The translations under genes and the position numbers were made by a program. A stretch of DNA of 64,000 nucleotides from Butyrivibrio sp. YAB3001 (GTDB lineage: Bacteria; Bacillota; Clostridia; Lachnospirales; Lachnospiraceae), in the NCBI RefSeq assembly GCF_900112195.1, contig NZ_FOKR01000002.1, forward strand, positions 280,134 to 344,133, written 5' to 3'. Under the pieces are notes generated by a model. That model made no database searches, was not told the origin of the DNA, and saw only the letters and a program-made list of their open reading frames with translations. Shown in pieces: positions 27,904-36,320 of the stretch; within the stretch, counting starts at the first letter, position 1; every line of letters starts with the position of its first letter.

Positions 27904-27947
27904 CATTCTCCTCGCTTTAAAATGCAAGTTAATTGTTTTCATATTCT

Positions 27948-27976
27948 ATATTATTTCAAAAGCTTGTTTATATCAA
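27948..27976 (-). promoter_or_regulatory. Promoter of the hipBA operon
   Basis: On the minus strand TTGATA and TAATAT are exactly 17 bases apart, placing the transcription start near 27940 and supporting the hipB start at 27903. Confidence 0.65.
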
Positions 27977-27981
27977 TATAT

Positions 27982-28005
27982 TAAAGTATAATAAATTATA
28001 CTTTA
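27982..28005. promoter_or_regulatory. Palindromic operator candidate of hipBA
   Basis: TAAAGTATAA and TTATACTTTA are perfect ten-base inverted arms separated by TAAA. The site lies five bases upstream of the -35 hexamer. Autoregulation of HipBA through palindromes in the promoter is established for the family; this particular site is inferred. Confidence 0.65.
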
Positions 28006-28122
28006 GCGCGATTATATTCCTTTAATGTATAATATATTACTCTTTAATATAAGCAATTAAAATTACGCACATAAAATTCAGCTATAAAAGTCAGATTTTG
28101 CATTTTATTATAGTTTTTTTAA

Positions 28123-28175
28123 TAAAAAATACCCGTTCTCGTCCTAGACTATTCGCCTATAGACTTCAAACGGGC
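28123..28175 (-). terminator. Terminator behind alr
   Basis: On the minus strand CCCGTT and AACGGG close a longer imperfect stem that includes CTAT/ATAG, followed by TATTTTTTATT. It lies 70 bases after the alr stop and separates alr from hipBA. Confidence 0.65.
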
Positions 28176-28244
28176 ATATGATCAAACATATTTATAATAC
28201 AAAATTATTTTCTGACTAAATGCGTATTTCTATCTGTACAATAT

Positions 28245-29405
28245 TTAAACTTCAAATATTCTCGGAACTCTTTTATTGATATCACAGGTAAGCTCATAAT
28301 TAAATCTGCCGCTGAGTTCACCAAGGAATTCGGCAGTAATCTCTTCGCCGGTCTTCTTATCTTTTCCTAAAAGAACCACTTCATCACCTTCATGAATATC
28401 TGGAATATCGGTTACATCCACCATGAACTGATCCATGCAGACTCTGCCAAGGATATTTGCACGGTGACCGTCAATCATAACATAGCCTTTACCGGATAAA
28501 CTTCTTGGATAGCCATCACCGTAACCAACAGGAATTGTGGCAATCTTCGTTGTTTTATCAGTCACAAATGTTCCACCATAGCTGACAGGTGTTCCCGCAG
28601 GAACTTCTTTTACCATTACCACATGGCTTATAAGCTCCATTGTAGGCTTAAGATCAATGATATTCTTAGGGACTTCTTCAGAAGGCCACATTCCGTACAT
28701 TGTAACGCCTGCTCTTACCATATCCATGGAAGACTCGGGAACCGCTATTATGCTGGCGCTATTTGCACAATGACGAAGGGGGATTCTGCGTCCTGTTCTC
28801 TCTTCTACAGCTTTGATAAAATCAACAAATACCTTTTCTCTATTTTTTACATTTGTAAGGTCTTTTTCATCTGCTCTGGCAAAATGCGTAAATATGCCCT
28901 CAACATGTATTCCCTTGAGATACATTACTTTCTGAACAAAATCAACGCCCTTTTCATCCGGAGTGATACCGATTCTACTCATGCCTGTATCAACAGCAAT
29001 ATGAATCTCAGGAAGTTCCGTCAGCTCGCCATTTTCCAAAAGTTTCTGACCGCATTCTGAAAGTTCTTTTGCCATATCCATTCTAAAAACAGTGGGACGA
29101 ATACCCTCAAGAAGCATGCGTCTGTGGGAATAAGGAAAAGTATATCCCAAAACAAGAATAGGCTTTTTGACCGCATTATTTCTAAGTTCAAAAGCTTCCT
29201 CCGCCGTAGCTGTGGCATAGCCCCAAATATAATCAACTTCTTCAAGCATTTTGGCGATTCTCACTGCGCCATGCCCATAGGCATCAGTCTTGATAACAGC
29301 CATTATTCTTGTTCCATCCGGAATATTTTTTCTCATGGATTCAAGGTTATATTTAATTGCGTCCAAATCTATTTTTGCATAAACTCTTGAGTATTCTTCA
29401 AGCAT
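28245..29405 (-). CDS. alr: Alanine racemase
   Basis: 386 residues from the ATG ending at 29405; a longer frame exists but lacks similarity. Alr interconverts L- and D-alanine for peptidoglycan. The PLP Lys lies in AVIKTDAYGHGAVRIA, the second catalytic base Tyr in RAGVTMYGMWPSE, and GYGDGYPR, GRVCMDQFMVDVTD and VLLGKD are family segments. It begins VYAKIDLDAIKYNLESM. It is 100 bases downstream of nnr and ends at a terminator. Confidence 0.96.
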   Translation of the reverse strand: MLEEYSRVYAKIDLDAIKYNLESMRKNIPDGTRIMAVIKTDAYGHGAVRIAKMLEEVDYIWGYATATAEEAFELRNNAVKKPILVLGYTFPYSHRRMLLEGIRPTVFRMDMAKELSECGQKLLENGELTELPEIHIAVDTGMSRIGITPDEKGVDFVQKVMYLKGIHVEGIFTHFARADEKDLTNVKNREKVFVDFIKAVEERTGRRIPLRHCANSASIIAVPESSMDMVRAGVTMYGMWPSEEVPKNIIDLKPTMELISHVVMVKEVPAGTPVSYGGTFVTDKTTKIATIPVGYGDGYPRSLSGKGYVMIDGHRANILGRVCMDQFMVDVTDIPDIHEGDEVVLLGKDKKTGEEITAEFLGELSGRFNYELTCDINKRVPRIFEV

Positions 29406-29506
29406 TATAAAAACCATCCTTATCTTCCAAAAATATGCCCTTTTCATTTGTAAGATGAAATTAAGAATAACGCATTATTTCTATAATAAAGACATATTTT
29501 TATTAT

Positions 29507-31075
29507 TTAATCAACATCAAATATTAAGATGTGTTCAAGTCCATCTATTATATCTGACGCTATCATAGAATGCCTTCCTTTCAATCTGGCAGCCTTATCA
29601 CCCGCAAGTCCATGAAGATAAGCCCCAAGACACGCAATCTCAAAGCTTGACATATCATACCCCATCATGGCTCCCAATATTCCTGCAAGCACATCTCCAC
29701 TTCCTGCGGTGGCCATTCCATCGTTCCCACTGACATTAATATAAATCTGTTTCTCGTTTTCATCAGCAACAATTGAACGGGCATCCTTACAAATTATAGT
29801 ACAATGTAATTTTTTCGCAAGGTCTCTTGGATATTCCAAAACATGTTCTTTGCAATCCCTGATGTCGCAGCCGAACAATCTGGCAAATTCACCCAAATGA
29901 GGAGTTAAAATAAGTTTTTTGCCATATCTTGAAAAATCTGATAAAAGTTTCTTAAGATCACCATTTTGTGAAATAAGATTTATTGCATCTGCATCAACAA
30001 CAAGATTTTTTTTATAGTGTAAAAGAGTTTCTTTTACCAGTTCATAGGCTCTCTGGTCCGTACCCAGTCCCGGTCCTATAACAGCCGCAGTCGACCAGTC
30101 AAAAAGCATATTTAGTTTCTCTCCGACAAGTTCAAAATCTTCATAGGTTGTAAGCATTGCTTCCGGAATAACATTCTTTACTGCTTCAGCATTTTCTATG
30201 GCTGTAAAGACTCTTACCATGCCAGCTCCCGCCCTCATACAGGCAGATGCAGCAAGAAGGCACGCTCCGCTGATATTCTTGGAACCTGCTATTATAAGAA
30301 TTTTACCATTAGTTCCCTTATTTCCGTCAGGTTTTCTCTTTGGCAGAAGCTCGGATATATCTTCATCAAAAAAATAAGCTCCCGGATTTTTCCCAAGGAA
30401 ACTTTCTTCCGTAATGCCAACATCCTCAACATACAATTTGCCTGTATACTCACATCCAGGATAAAGAATATGCCCAAGCTTTGTCTGATTAAAAGTCACC
30501 GTAATGTCGGCTTTTACTGCCTTTTCGCAAATTTTACCATTATCTGCATTTATACCGGATGGAATGTCAACAGAGACAACCAAAAGGTCAGATTTTCTCT
30601 CAGCTTTGCAGGCATTTATATAATCTATAGCCTTAGCATGGTCTCCTGCGATACTACGGGATAGACCAATGCCAAACAGCGCATCAACAATAACATCATG
30701 GTCTGCCATGGATCTGCTTGTTTCTATATTAAAAAGAGTGTCAGTTACAGTCCCATATTTTTCCAAAATATGAAGCTGATTAAGAAGCAGATCGCTGCAT
30801 TTAGCATAATCTCCCACAACGCAGATAGTTACCACAAACCCTTTTTGTTTCAAAAGTCTTGCTATACATGCCCCATCACCACCATTGTTACCCGTACCTG
30901 CAAAGATCAAGGCACGCATTTTTCTATCACATTCTTTTTCTAAAGCCCACTCACAGATATGTTCAACAACTTTAAGAGAAGCCCTCTCCATTAGAACTTC
31001 AGAAGAAACACCAAAAAACTCAGAAGTGTTCCTGTCATAAAGTTTCATTTCCTGACTATTAACTGCATATCTCAT
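29507..31075 (-). CDS. nnr: Bifunctional NAD(P)HX epimerase/ADP-dependent NAD(P)HX dehydratase
   Basis: 522 residues from the ATG ending at 31075, which follows GGGGGA by five bases. It repairs hydrated NADH and NADPH. The N-terminal YjeF/NnrE domain has FAGTGNNGGDGACIARLL and VDALFGIGLSR, with VVSVDIPSGINADNG. The C-terminal ribokinase-like NnrD domain has VIGPGLGTDQRAYEL, VVDADAIN, LTPHLGEFARLFG, GNDGMATAGSGDVLAGILGAM and a closing GLAGDKAA. The fused form is normal in Firmicutes. It lies upstream of alr on the same strand. Confidence 0.95.
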   Translation of the reverse strand: MRYAVNSQEMKLYDRNTSEFFGVSSEVLMERASLKVVEHICEWALEKECDRKMRALIFAGTGNNGGDGACIARLLKQKGFVVTICVVGDYAKCSDLLLNQLHILEKYGTVTDTLFNIETSRSMADHDVIVDALFGIGLSRSIAGDHAKAIDYINACKAERKSDLLVVSVDIPSGINADNGKICEKAVKADITVTFNQTKLGHILYPGCEYTGKLYVEDVGITEESFLGKNPGAYFFDEDISELLPKRKPDGNKGTNGKILIIAGSKNISGACLLAASACMRAGAGMVRVFTAIENAEAVKNVIPEAMLTTYEDFELVGEKLNMLFDWSTAAVIGPGLGTDQRAYELVKETLLHYKKNLVVDADAINLISQNGDLKKLLSDFSRYGKKLILTPHLGEFARLFGCDIRDCKEHVLEYPRDLAKKLHCTIICKDARSIVADENEKQIYINVSGNDGMATAGSGDVLAGILGAMMGYDMSSFEIACLGAYLHGLAGDKAARLKGRHSMIASDIIDGLEHILIFDVD

Positions 31076-31132
31076 AGTAATCCCCCAAATATAACAATTG
31101 TCTCTGAAATCAAGTACTTTGCTTGTAGCAAA

Positions 31133-31187
31133 AAATCGAAGGAAGGCCAAATGTATTCAAGTAATACAATAGCCCCTTCCCTCGATT
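31133..31187 (-). terminator. Terminator behind the coiled-coil gene
   Basis: On the minus strand AATCGAGGGAAGG and CCTTCCTTCGATT pair with one G-T, with an inner GTATT/AATAC stem, followed by TTTTTT. It separates the rex unit from nnr. Confidence 0.82.
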
Positions 31188-31271
31188 CAATTTTCTAAAC
31201 AAGAAACATCTATAGAATCGACGTATCTATAGCGTAGTGTTTATATTCCCATGAAATCAAAAAATATTTGA

Positions 31272-31943
31272 TCACTCAACGTAATCCGCTTCATTTCCCG
31301 CAAGAGGACGCCTTATCGGATGTCTCTTATCAGGATCATATTTCATATCAAATATCTCAATAACCTCAGGTCCAAATATCTGATGCATATAAGAATAAAG
31401 ATTATAATTTTCCATCTCAGATTCTTGCAGCCTAATAACATTCTTTTTAAGCTCGATACGTGCTCTTGAAAGCCACTCATCAAGCCCTTTAATATAAGTT
31501 GTATTCTCATGAAGGCGTTCATAGCAGGTCTTCATGGTAGAAATCATCAACTTATAATCTGTATCATATATTTCTCTGGAGAGATTTAAAAGTTCTTCCT
31601 GATATGAATCAAGCTTATCATTACACTCATTGATAAGTCTGCTTCTGTTCTGGATTTCTTTTTCAATACTCTCAATGGACGCAGCATAAGCAGGATTGTT
31701 GGCCTTGTCTCTAAGTGGAACAATTTCTCCAAGAAGTTTTTTCTTAAGTTTCTTAATATCCTTTGTTTCGCTTCTAAGCTTGCCATCCCTTTCGACAAGT
31801 GAATTGAGCTTATCAGCCAGTTCTTGTATTTCGGGTGTCATGTCCGTCTGCGTAAACAGTTGATGCCATTTATTATCTAAGGTCAATATAGGAATGCTTT
31901 TCCCCTGAAGCGCAGACATATAAACTTCATCATCTTTAGCCAT
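31272..31943 (-). CDS. Coiled-coil protein of unknown function
   Basis: 223 residues, soluble and not recognised. After a short N-terminal fold (SALQGKSIPILTLDNKWHQLF) come long helices with heptad character (residues about 38-150: IQELADKLNSLVERDGKLRSE; YAASIESIEKEIQNRSRLIN). The C-terminus is conserved-looking and Pro-containing (GPEVIEIFDMKYDPDKRHPIRRPL). It sits 28 bases downstream of rex on the same strand and ends at a strong terminator, so it is likely the second gene of the rex operon. A structural or adaptor role is a guess. Confidence 0.65.
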   Translation of the reverse strand: MAKDDEVYMSALQGKSIPILTLDNKWHQLFTQTDMTPEIQELADKLNSLVERDGKLRSETKDIKKLKKKLLGEIVPLRDKANNPAYAASIESIEKEIQNRSRLINECNDKLDSYQEELLNLSREIYDTDYKLMISTMKTCYERLHENTTYIKGLDEWLSRARIELKKNVIRLQESEMENYNLYSYMHQIFGPEVIEIFDMKYDPDKRHPIRRPLAGNEADYVE

Positions 31944-31971
31944 CAGATTATCTCACTATTCAACAGAATGA

Positions 31972-32607
31972 TTATTTGTTTTCGTATCTATTAATATTAT
32001 ACGATAATTTCATCAAACTGTCAGATAAATGTACATTTTCTACCTGAATATTGATAGGAACATCCAGATCAACATGCGCAAAGTTCCAAATAGCCTTGAT
32101 TCCATACTGAACTAACTTATGTGCCATTGGCACTGCCTGATCCTTAGGAATCGTTAAAACTGCAATTTCTATCTGATTCTTTTTAATAAATTCTTCTATT
32201 TCTTCTACGGGGCGAACTTCAACATCCCTTATCTTAGTTCCATATAATTCAGGATTACAATCAAATGCTCCCTTAAAAACAAATCCTCTTCTGGTAAAGT
32301 TGGTATAGCCCGCAATGGCTTTGCCAAGATGCCCTGCGCCTATTATAACCAGACTGTGCTGCTTGTCTATACCTAGTATTTTACTGATTTCATCGTAAAG
32401 ATAATTGACATTATAGCCATAGCCCTGTTGTCCAAATCCGCCAAAGTTGTTAAAATCCTGCCTTATTTGAGAAGCAGTAACCTTCATGATATCACTGAGC
32501 TCCTGAGATGATATTCTCTCAACGCCCTTTTCCTTCAAATCCCCCAAGTACCTGAAATATCGAGGTAGCCTACCAATTACAGCCTGAGAAATTTCTTTTT
32601 CTGCCAT
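31972..32607 (-). CDS. rex: Redox-sensing transcriptional repressor Rex
   Basis: 211 residues from the second ATG (ending 32607), which has GGAG six bases upstream; an ATG four codons earlier is possible. Rex senses the NADH/NAD+ ratio and represses fermentation genes. The N-terminal winged helix is KEISQAVIGRLPRYFRYLGDLKEKG...SSQELSDIMKVTASQIRQDFNNFGGFGQQGYGYNV. The Rossmann domain shows LVIIGAGHLGKAIAGY, FDCNPELYG and a C-terminal domain-swapped helix. A consensus promoter and a Rex-like palindrome lie upstream, pointing to autorepression. Confidence 0.95.
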   Translation of the reverse strand: MAEKEISQAVIGRLPRYFRYLGDLKEKGVERISSQELSDIMKVTASQIRQDFNNFGGFGQQGYGYNVNYLYDEISKILGIDKQHSLVIIGAGHLGKAIAGYTNFTRRGFVFKGAFDCNPELYGTKIRDVEVRPVEEIEEFIKKNQIEIAVLTIPKDQAVPMAHKLVQYGIKAIWNFAHVDLDVPINIQVENVHLSDSLMKLSYNINRYENK

Positions 32608-32708
32608 TGTCTGCTCCATTCTTCTATTTATTTTTTATGAAATTTCATTATAAATAACAGTGATATTTGGAATATTTTCACAAATAACTGTCATTCAAAA
32701 TTAATAGT

Positions 32709-32726
32709 TTGTTAATTATTTCTCAA
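32709..32726. promoter_or_regulatory. Candidate Rex operator in the rex promoter
   Basis: TTGTTAATTATTTCTCAA matches the 18-bp Rex consensus TTGTTAAnnnnTTAACAA fully in the left half and at 5 of 7 positions in the right half. It lies six bases downstream of the rex -10, where bound Rex would block initiation. Confirmation needs a binding assay. Confidence 0.6.
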
Positions 32727-32731
32727 ATAAT

Positions 32732-32760
32732 ATTATATCTGTCTGTTAAAACCATGTCAA
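32732..32760 (-). promoter_or_regulatory. Perfect consensus promoter of rex
   Basis: On the minus strand TTGACA and TATAAT, both perfect, are 17 bases apart, about 125 bases upstream of rex. This is the strongest promoter match in the window. Confidence 0.82.
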
Positions 32761-32929
32761 TTAATCTTATACTTATTTAATATTTTGAATTCTTAGCATT
32801 AAAAACATATATCTATCGTAAAAAACGGCATTAGATATTTCCTAATGTCATTTGCGGCGCCGGAGGATATATATTAAACGGCAAATTTATCTTACTGTTA
32901 CTAAATATAAATGGGGAAAGATCTTTCCA

Positions 32930-32959
32930 TTTGAATAGTTGCATCAAATTCTTTATAAT
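32930..32959 (+). promoter_or_regulatory. Promoter candidate for hslO
   Basis: TTTGAA and TATAAT are 18 bases apart and the -10 ends 25 bases before the hslO ATG. A 14-bp palindrome GGAAAGATCTTTCC overlaps the upstream flank (32915-32928), and CATTAG/CTAATG repeats lie near 32829-32847. The rest of the 364-base gap between rex and hslO shows no gene. Confidence 0.45.
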
Positions 32960-32983
32960 GTTTGGAGGAAATGAGGTGATTTT

Positions 32984-33889
32984 ATGTCATATAAAGATTA
33001 TATGGTGCGCGCTACCGCTGGAAATGCGCAGATCAGAGCATTCGCTGCCACAACCAGGGACCTTGCAGACTACGGAAGAAAAGCCCATGGACTTTCTCCT
33101 ATCGCAACTGCTGCTCTTGGAAGGCTTATGACCGGAACTGTTATGATGGGACAGATGATGGATAATGACAGTGATATGATCACAGTTAAGATGGACGGTG
33201 ATGGACCACTTAAAGGTGTTCTTGCAACCGCTGATAACAAGGGTAATGTTAAGGGTTATGTTATTAACCCCTATGTAATAATGGAACCGAATGCAGAAGG
33301 ACACTTAAATGTCGGTGGCGGCATCGGCGAAGGTACACTTACTGTTATAAGAGACATGGGATTAAAAGAGCCTTACGTTGGTCAGGTTCCTCTCTATACC
33401 GGAGAAGTTGCTGAAGATTTAACTTACTATTTTACTAAATCAGAGCAGACACCTTCTTCTGTAGGGCTTGGCGTTCTTGTTGAAAGAGAAAATCTATCTG
33501 TTGTAGCTGCCGGTGGCTTTATCATCCAGCTTATGCCCTTTGCTGATGAAGAAACAATAAACCTCCTTGAAGAAAATCTTAAAAAGTTTTCTTCAGTAAC
33601 AGACATTTTAAAAGCCGGGAAAACTCCCGAAGATATGCTTAAGATAGTTCTCGACGGTTTTGATATAGAATTTACAGACACTGTAGATTTGAACTTCTAC
33701 TGCAATTGTGATAAGGACCGTGTTGAGAGAGCTCTTATGCTCATCGGAGAAAAAGAAATTCAGGAAATGATAGATGATGGAAAAGAAATTGAAGTAAACT
33801 GTCATTTCTGCAACAAAGCTTATAAGTTCAGTGTTGATGAACTAAAAGAAATCAAAGTGAAAGCTAAAGTAAATACTAGAAATCAGTAA
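32984..33889 (+). CDS. hslO: Redox-regulated chaperone Hsp33
   Basis: 301 residues. Hsp33 is a holdase activated by oxidation: four Cys bind zinc in reduced cells and form disulfides under oxidative stress. They are present as FYCNCDKDRV and CHFCNKAYKF in the C-terminal redox switch. The N-terminal domain has ARAFAATTRDL-type sequence (AQIRAFAATTRDL), ALGRLMTGTVMMGQMM, GDGPLKGVLATADNKGNVKGYV and GVLVERENLSVVAAGGFIIQ. An AGGTGA site precedes the ATG. It is divergent from rex, a plausible redox-linked pairing, and ends in a strong terminator. Confidence 0.96.
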   Translation: MSYKDYMVRATAGNAQIRAFAATTRDLADYGRKAHGLSPIATAALGRLMTGTVMMGQMMDNDSDMITVKMDGDGPLKGVLATADNKGNVKGYVINPYVIMEPNAEGHLNVGGGIGEGTLTVIRDMGLKEPYVGQVPLYTGEVAEDLTYYFTKSEQTPSSVGLGVLVERENLSVVAAGGFIIQLMPFADEETINLLEENLKKFSSVTDILKAGKTPEDMLKIVLDGFDIEFTDTVDLNFYCNCDKDRVERALMLIGEKEIQEMIDDGKEIEVNCHFCNKAYKFSVDELKEIKVKAKVNTRNQ

Positions 33890-33893
33890 TTCA

Positions 33894-33930
33894 AAAAGAG
33901 ACTTTGCCCCGTTAAGCAAAGTCTCTTTTT
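33894..33930. terminator. Bidirectional terminator between hslO and the polyamine operon
   Basis: AAAAAGAGACTTTGC and GCAAAGTCTCTTTTTT form a 15-bp perfect stem with T runs on both strands, placed between convergent stop codons. Confidence 0.92.
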
Positions 33931-34830
33931 TCACTCAGTAATCGCCTTATAGCACTCCGGTCTTCTGTCGCGGAAAAGCCCCCACGAAGAGCGCATTTTT
34001 CTTATTTCTTCAAAATCATATTCTGCATATATGATTTCCTCTTTATCTCTGCCGGCTCTTGATATAACATCTCCAGTTTCATCAGTAAGGAAGCTGTTTC
34101 CATAGAATGTAAGTGAAGACTTTTGTCCGCCATTTTCTTCTGAAGGCTCAACATCTTCTTTACCAAATCTGTTGGCAGCAGCAACAGGAATGATGTTTGC
34201 AGCAGAATGTCCCTGCATTGTTCTCATCCAGTGTCCCGAACTGTCTACATCAAGAATTGGTTCTGAGCCGATTGCTGTCGGATAAAGAATGATATCCGCT
34301 CCTAAAAGTGCCAGGCTCCTTGCTGTTTCAGGGAACCACTGATCCCAGCATATTCCAACACCAACTTTGCCATAGGCTGTATCAAACACTTTAAAGCCTG
34401 TATTTCCCGGAGTAAAGTAAAACTTTTCCTGATAATAATGATCATCCGGAATATGAGTTTTCCTATAGATTCCAACTTCACTTCCGTCAGCATCAATCAT
34501 GACTACCGTATTATAAAAAGTATTGCCCGATTTTTCGAATACGCATATAGGCATAGTAACCTTAAGCTCAGCACAGAGCTTTTTAAAATGGTTAACTGCA
34601 GGATTCTCTTCCAATGGAAGGGCAAGTTCATAATAATCGTATCTTCTTTCCTGGCAAAAATATTTTCTCTCAAATAATTCAGACAAAAGAATAATCTTTG
34701 CGCCTTCACTTGCAGCCTCTCTTGATAGTCTATCCGCAGTTTCTATATTTCTTTTTACCTGATCAGCATCCGAAGAAGCAGTTTTGCCACACTCAAACTG
34801 AACGCAGGCTACTTTAATCTTGTTTCCCAT
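33931..34830 (-). CDS. aguB: N-carbamoylputrescine amidase
   Basis: 299 residues of the nitrilase superfamily. It hydrolyses N-carbamoylputrescine to putrescine, CO2 and ammonia. The catalytic triad is visible as Glu in LLSELFERKYFCQ, Lys in YRKTHIPDD and Cys in VGVGICWDQWFPE. The N-terminus KVACVQFECG and NRFGKEDVEPSEENGGQKSSLTFYG agree with AguB. It is the last gene of the polyamine operon, immediately downstream of agmatine deiminase (125-base gap), and ends at the shared terminator. Confidence 0.95.
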   Translation of the reverse strand: MGNKIKVACVQFECGKTASSDADQVKRNIETADRLSREAASEGAKIILLSELFERKYFCQERRYDYYELALPLEENPAVNHFKKLCAELKVTMPICVFEKSGNTFYNTVVMIDADGSEVGIYRKTHIPDDHYYQEKFYFTPGNTGFKVFDTAYGKVGVGICWDQWFPETARSLALLGADIILYPTAIGSEPILDVDSSGHWMRTMQGHSAANIIPVAAANRFGKEDVEPSEENGGQKSSLTFYGNSFLTDETGDVISRAGRDKEEIIYAEYDFEEIRKMRSSWGLFRDRRPECYKAITE

Positions 34831-34955
34831 TTATCCAATAATTCTCCTATTAAAATGAATGAATCCACAGTAAAAACTTGTTTCTTTCATTTTATATAAA
34901 TACATAATATACTTCTTTCAAGCCTTAAAGTCTGACATGATATGAGCCACTTTCA

Positions 34956-36287
34956 TCAGAGATTATTCTCAGGAATCTGCTGTGTTATACAGTGAATATT
35001 TCCGCCTCCAAGAAGTATATTTCTTGCAGGAATTCCAATTATCTCTCTGTCAGGACAAAGCTCACCTAGTATCTCAAGCGCTCTTTTGTCACTATCAGCA
35101 TTATCTCCGCCAAACTGCGGAACAAGTGCGGCTCCGTTTATAAAATAGAAATTCACATAACTTGCAGCAAGTCTCTCTCCAACCTCTCTGAAATCCTCAC
35201 CTTCCTCAAATTCATAATTATCAAGGTCTTCTTCAGTTATGAGAATCGGATTCTTAGGAATAGGAAGTTTATGAACAATTATTTTCCTTCCCCTTGCATC
35301 CGTCACACTCTCTAAATAATCCAAATCTTCCTTAGACATAGAATACTGCGGATCATTCTCATCATCAGTCCAGGCAAGGACCACTTCTCCCGGAGCCACA
35401 AATGCACAAACATTGTCTACATGCTCATTGGTCTCATCATTATAGATTCCCTTTGGAAGCCATAAAACTTTTTCAGCCCCGAGATATTTCTTAAGAGTCT
35501 CTTCAATCTCAGCCTTTGTCATAGAAGGATTCCTGCCTTCACTCAAAAGACAGCTCTCAGTAACCATCACAGTTCCTTCACCGTCACAATGAATGGAGCC
35601 TCCTTCAAGCACAAAGGGATGCGCATCATACATCTCAATTTCGCACAGATTGCAGAAAGCAGATGCAACTTTATCATCCTTATCCCAATTGGCGTACAAG
35701 CCATCAAACTCTCCGCCCCAGGCATTAAACTCCCAGTTGATTCCTCTTATATTTGTATCTAGATTATCTGCGTTATCCTTAGTTTCAGCACTTTTCAAAT
35801 CAGTAGAATATCCGTGCTTATTATCTACGCTATCCCTCTTTTTAACAAATGTAGGACCAACATCTCTCGCCCAGGCATCATCAGATTCAATAGGAAAAAT
35901 AAGACATCTATTCTCTAATATATCCTGAAGGGTTACGACTCCTTCAAAATTCCGAGTAAGTCTTTCACCTTCACTAAGAATCCTCCCTTCTTCAACAACT
36001 GTGCATGGAGGCACCAATCTATCAGTTCCATCAACAAAATCCGTAATGATGTCATCAAGCAAATCCTTCGCCTCATTCCAATGCGCTTTATCTGCTAAAA
36101 GGTACAGATTTTCTCGCTTAAGGATTTCGATGAACACTCTGGAAAAAGACCTGATTGCGCCACTTCTATCCTTCCCCCAACTCCCCGGGCGGACAGGATA
36201 GATCATAATAGTTCCATCATGTCTTGAAAACTCAGCAGGCATAAAAAAATCATCATCTATTGGAAATGTGCTAATCTTTTTAGTCAA
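34956..36287 (-). CDS. aguA: Agmatine deiminase
   Basis: 443 residues; typical enzymes have 350-380. It converts agmatine to N-carbamoylputrescine and ammonia. The start is TTG (ending 36287) after GGGAGA. Family segments are [85 protein letters not shown] and the catalytic Cys in [15 protein letters not shown]. An insertion of about 30 residues ([10 protein letters not shown] through NADNLDTN) separates the Asp loop from NWEFNAWGG. It follows nspC by 33 bases. Confidence 0.95.
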   Translation of the reverse strand: MTKKISTFPIDDDFFMPAEFSRHDGTIMIYPVRPGSWGKDRSGAIRSFSRVFIEILKRENLYLLADKAHWNEAKDLLDDIITDFVDGTDRLVPPCTVVEEGRILSEGERLTRNFEGVVTLQDILENRCLIFPIESDDAWARDVGPTFVKKRDSVDNKHGYSTDLKSAETKDNADNLDTNIRGINWEFNAWGGEFDGLYANWDKDDKVASAFCNLCEIEMYDAHPFVLEGGSIHCDGEGTVMVTESCLLSEGRNPSMTKAEIEETLKKYLGAEKVLWLPKGIYNDETNEHVDNVCAFVAPGEVVLAWTDDENDPQYSMSKEDLDYLESVTDARGRKIIVHKLPIPKNPILITEEDLDNYEFEEGEDFREVGERLAASYVNFYFINGAALVPQFGGDNADSDKRALEILGELCPDREIIGIPARNILLGGGNIHCITQQIPENNL

Positions 36288-36320
36288 ATCTAATCTCCCA
36301 TCAATAAGGCATAATAATCA

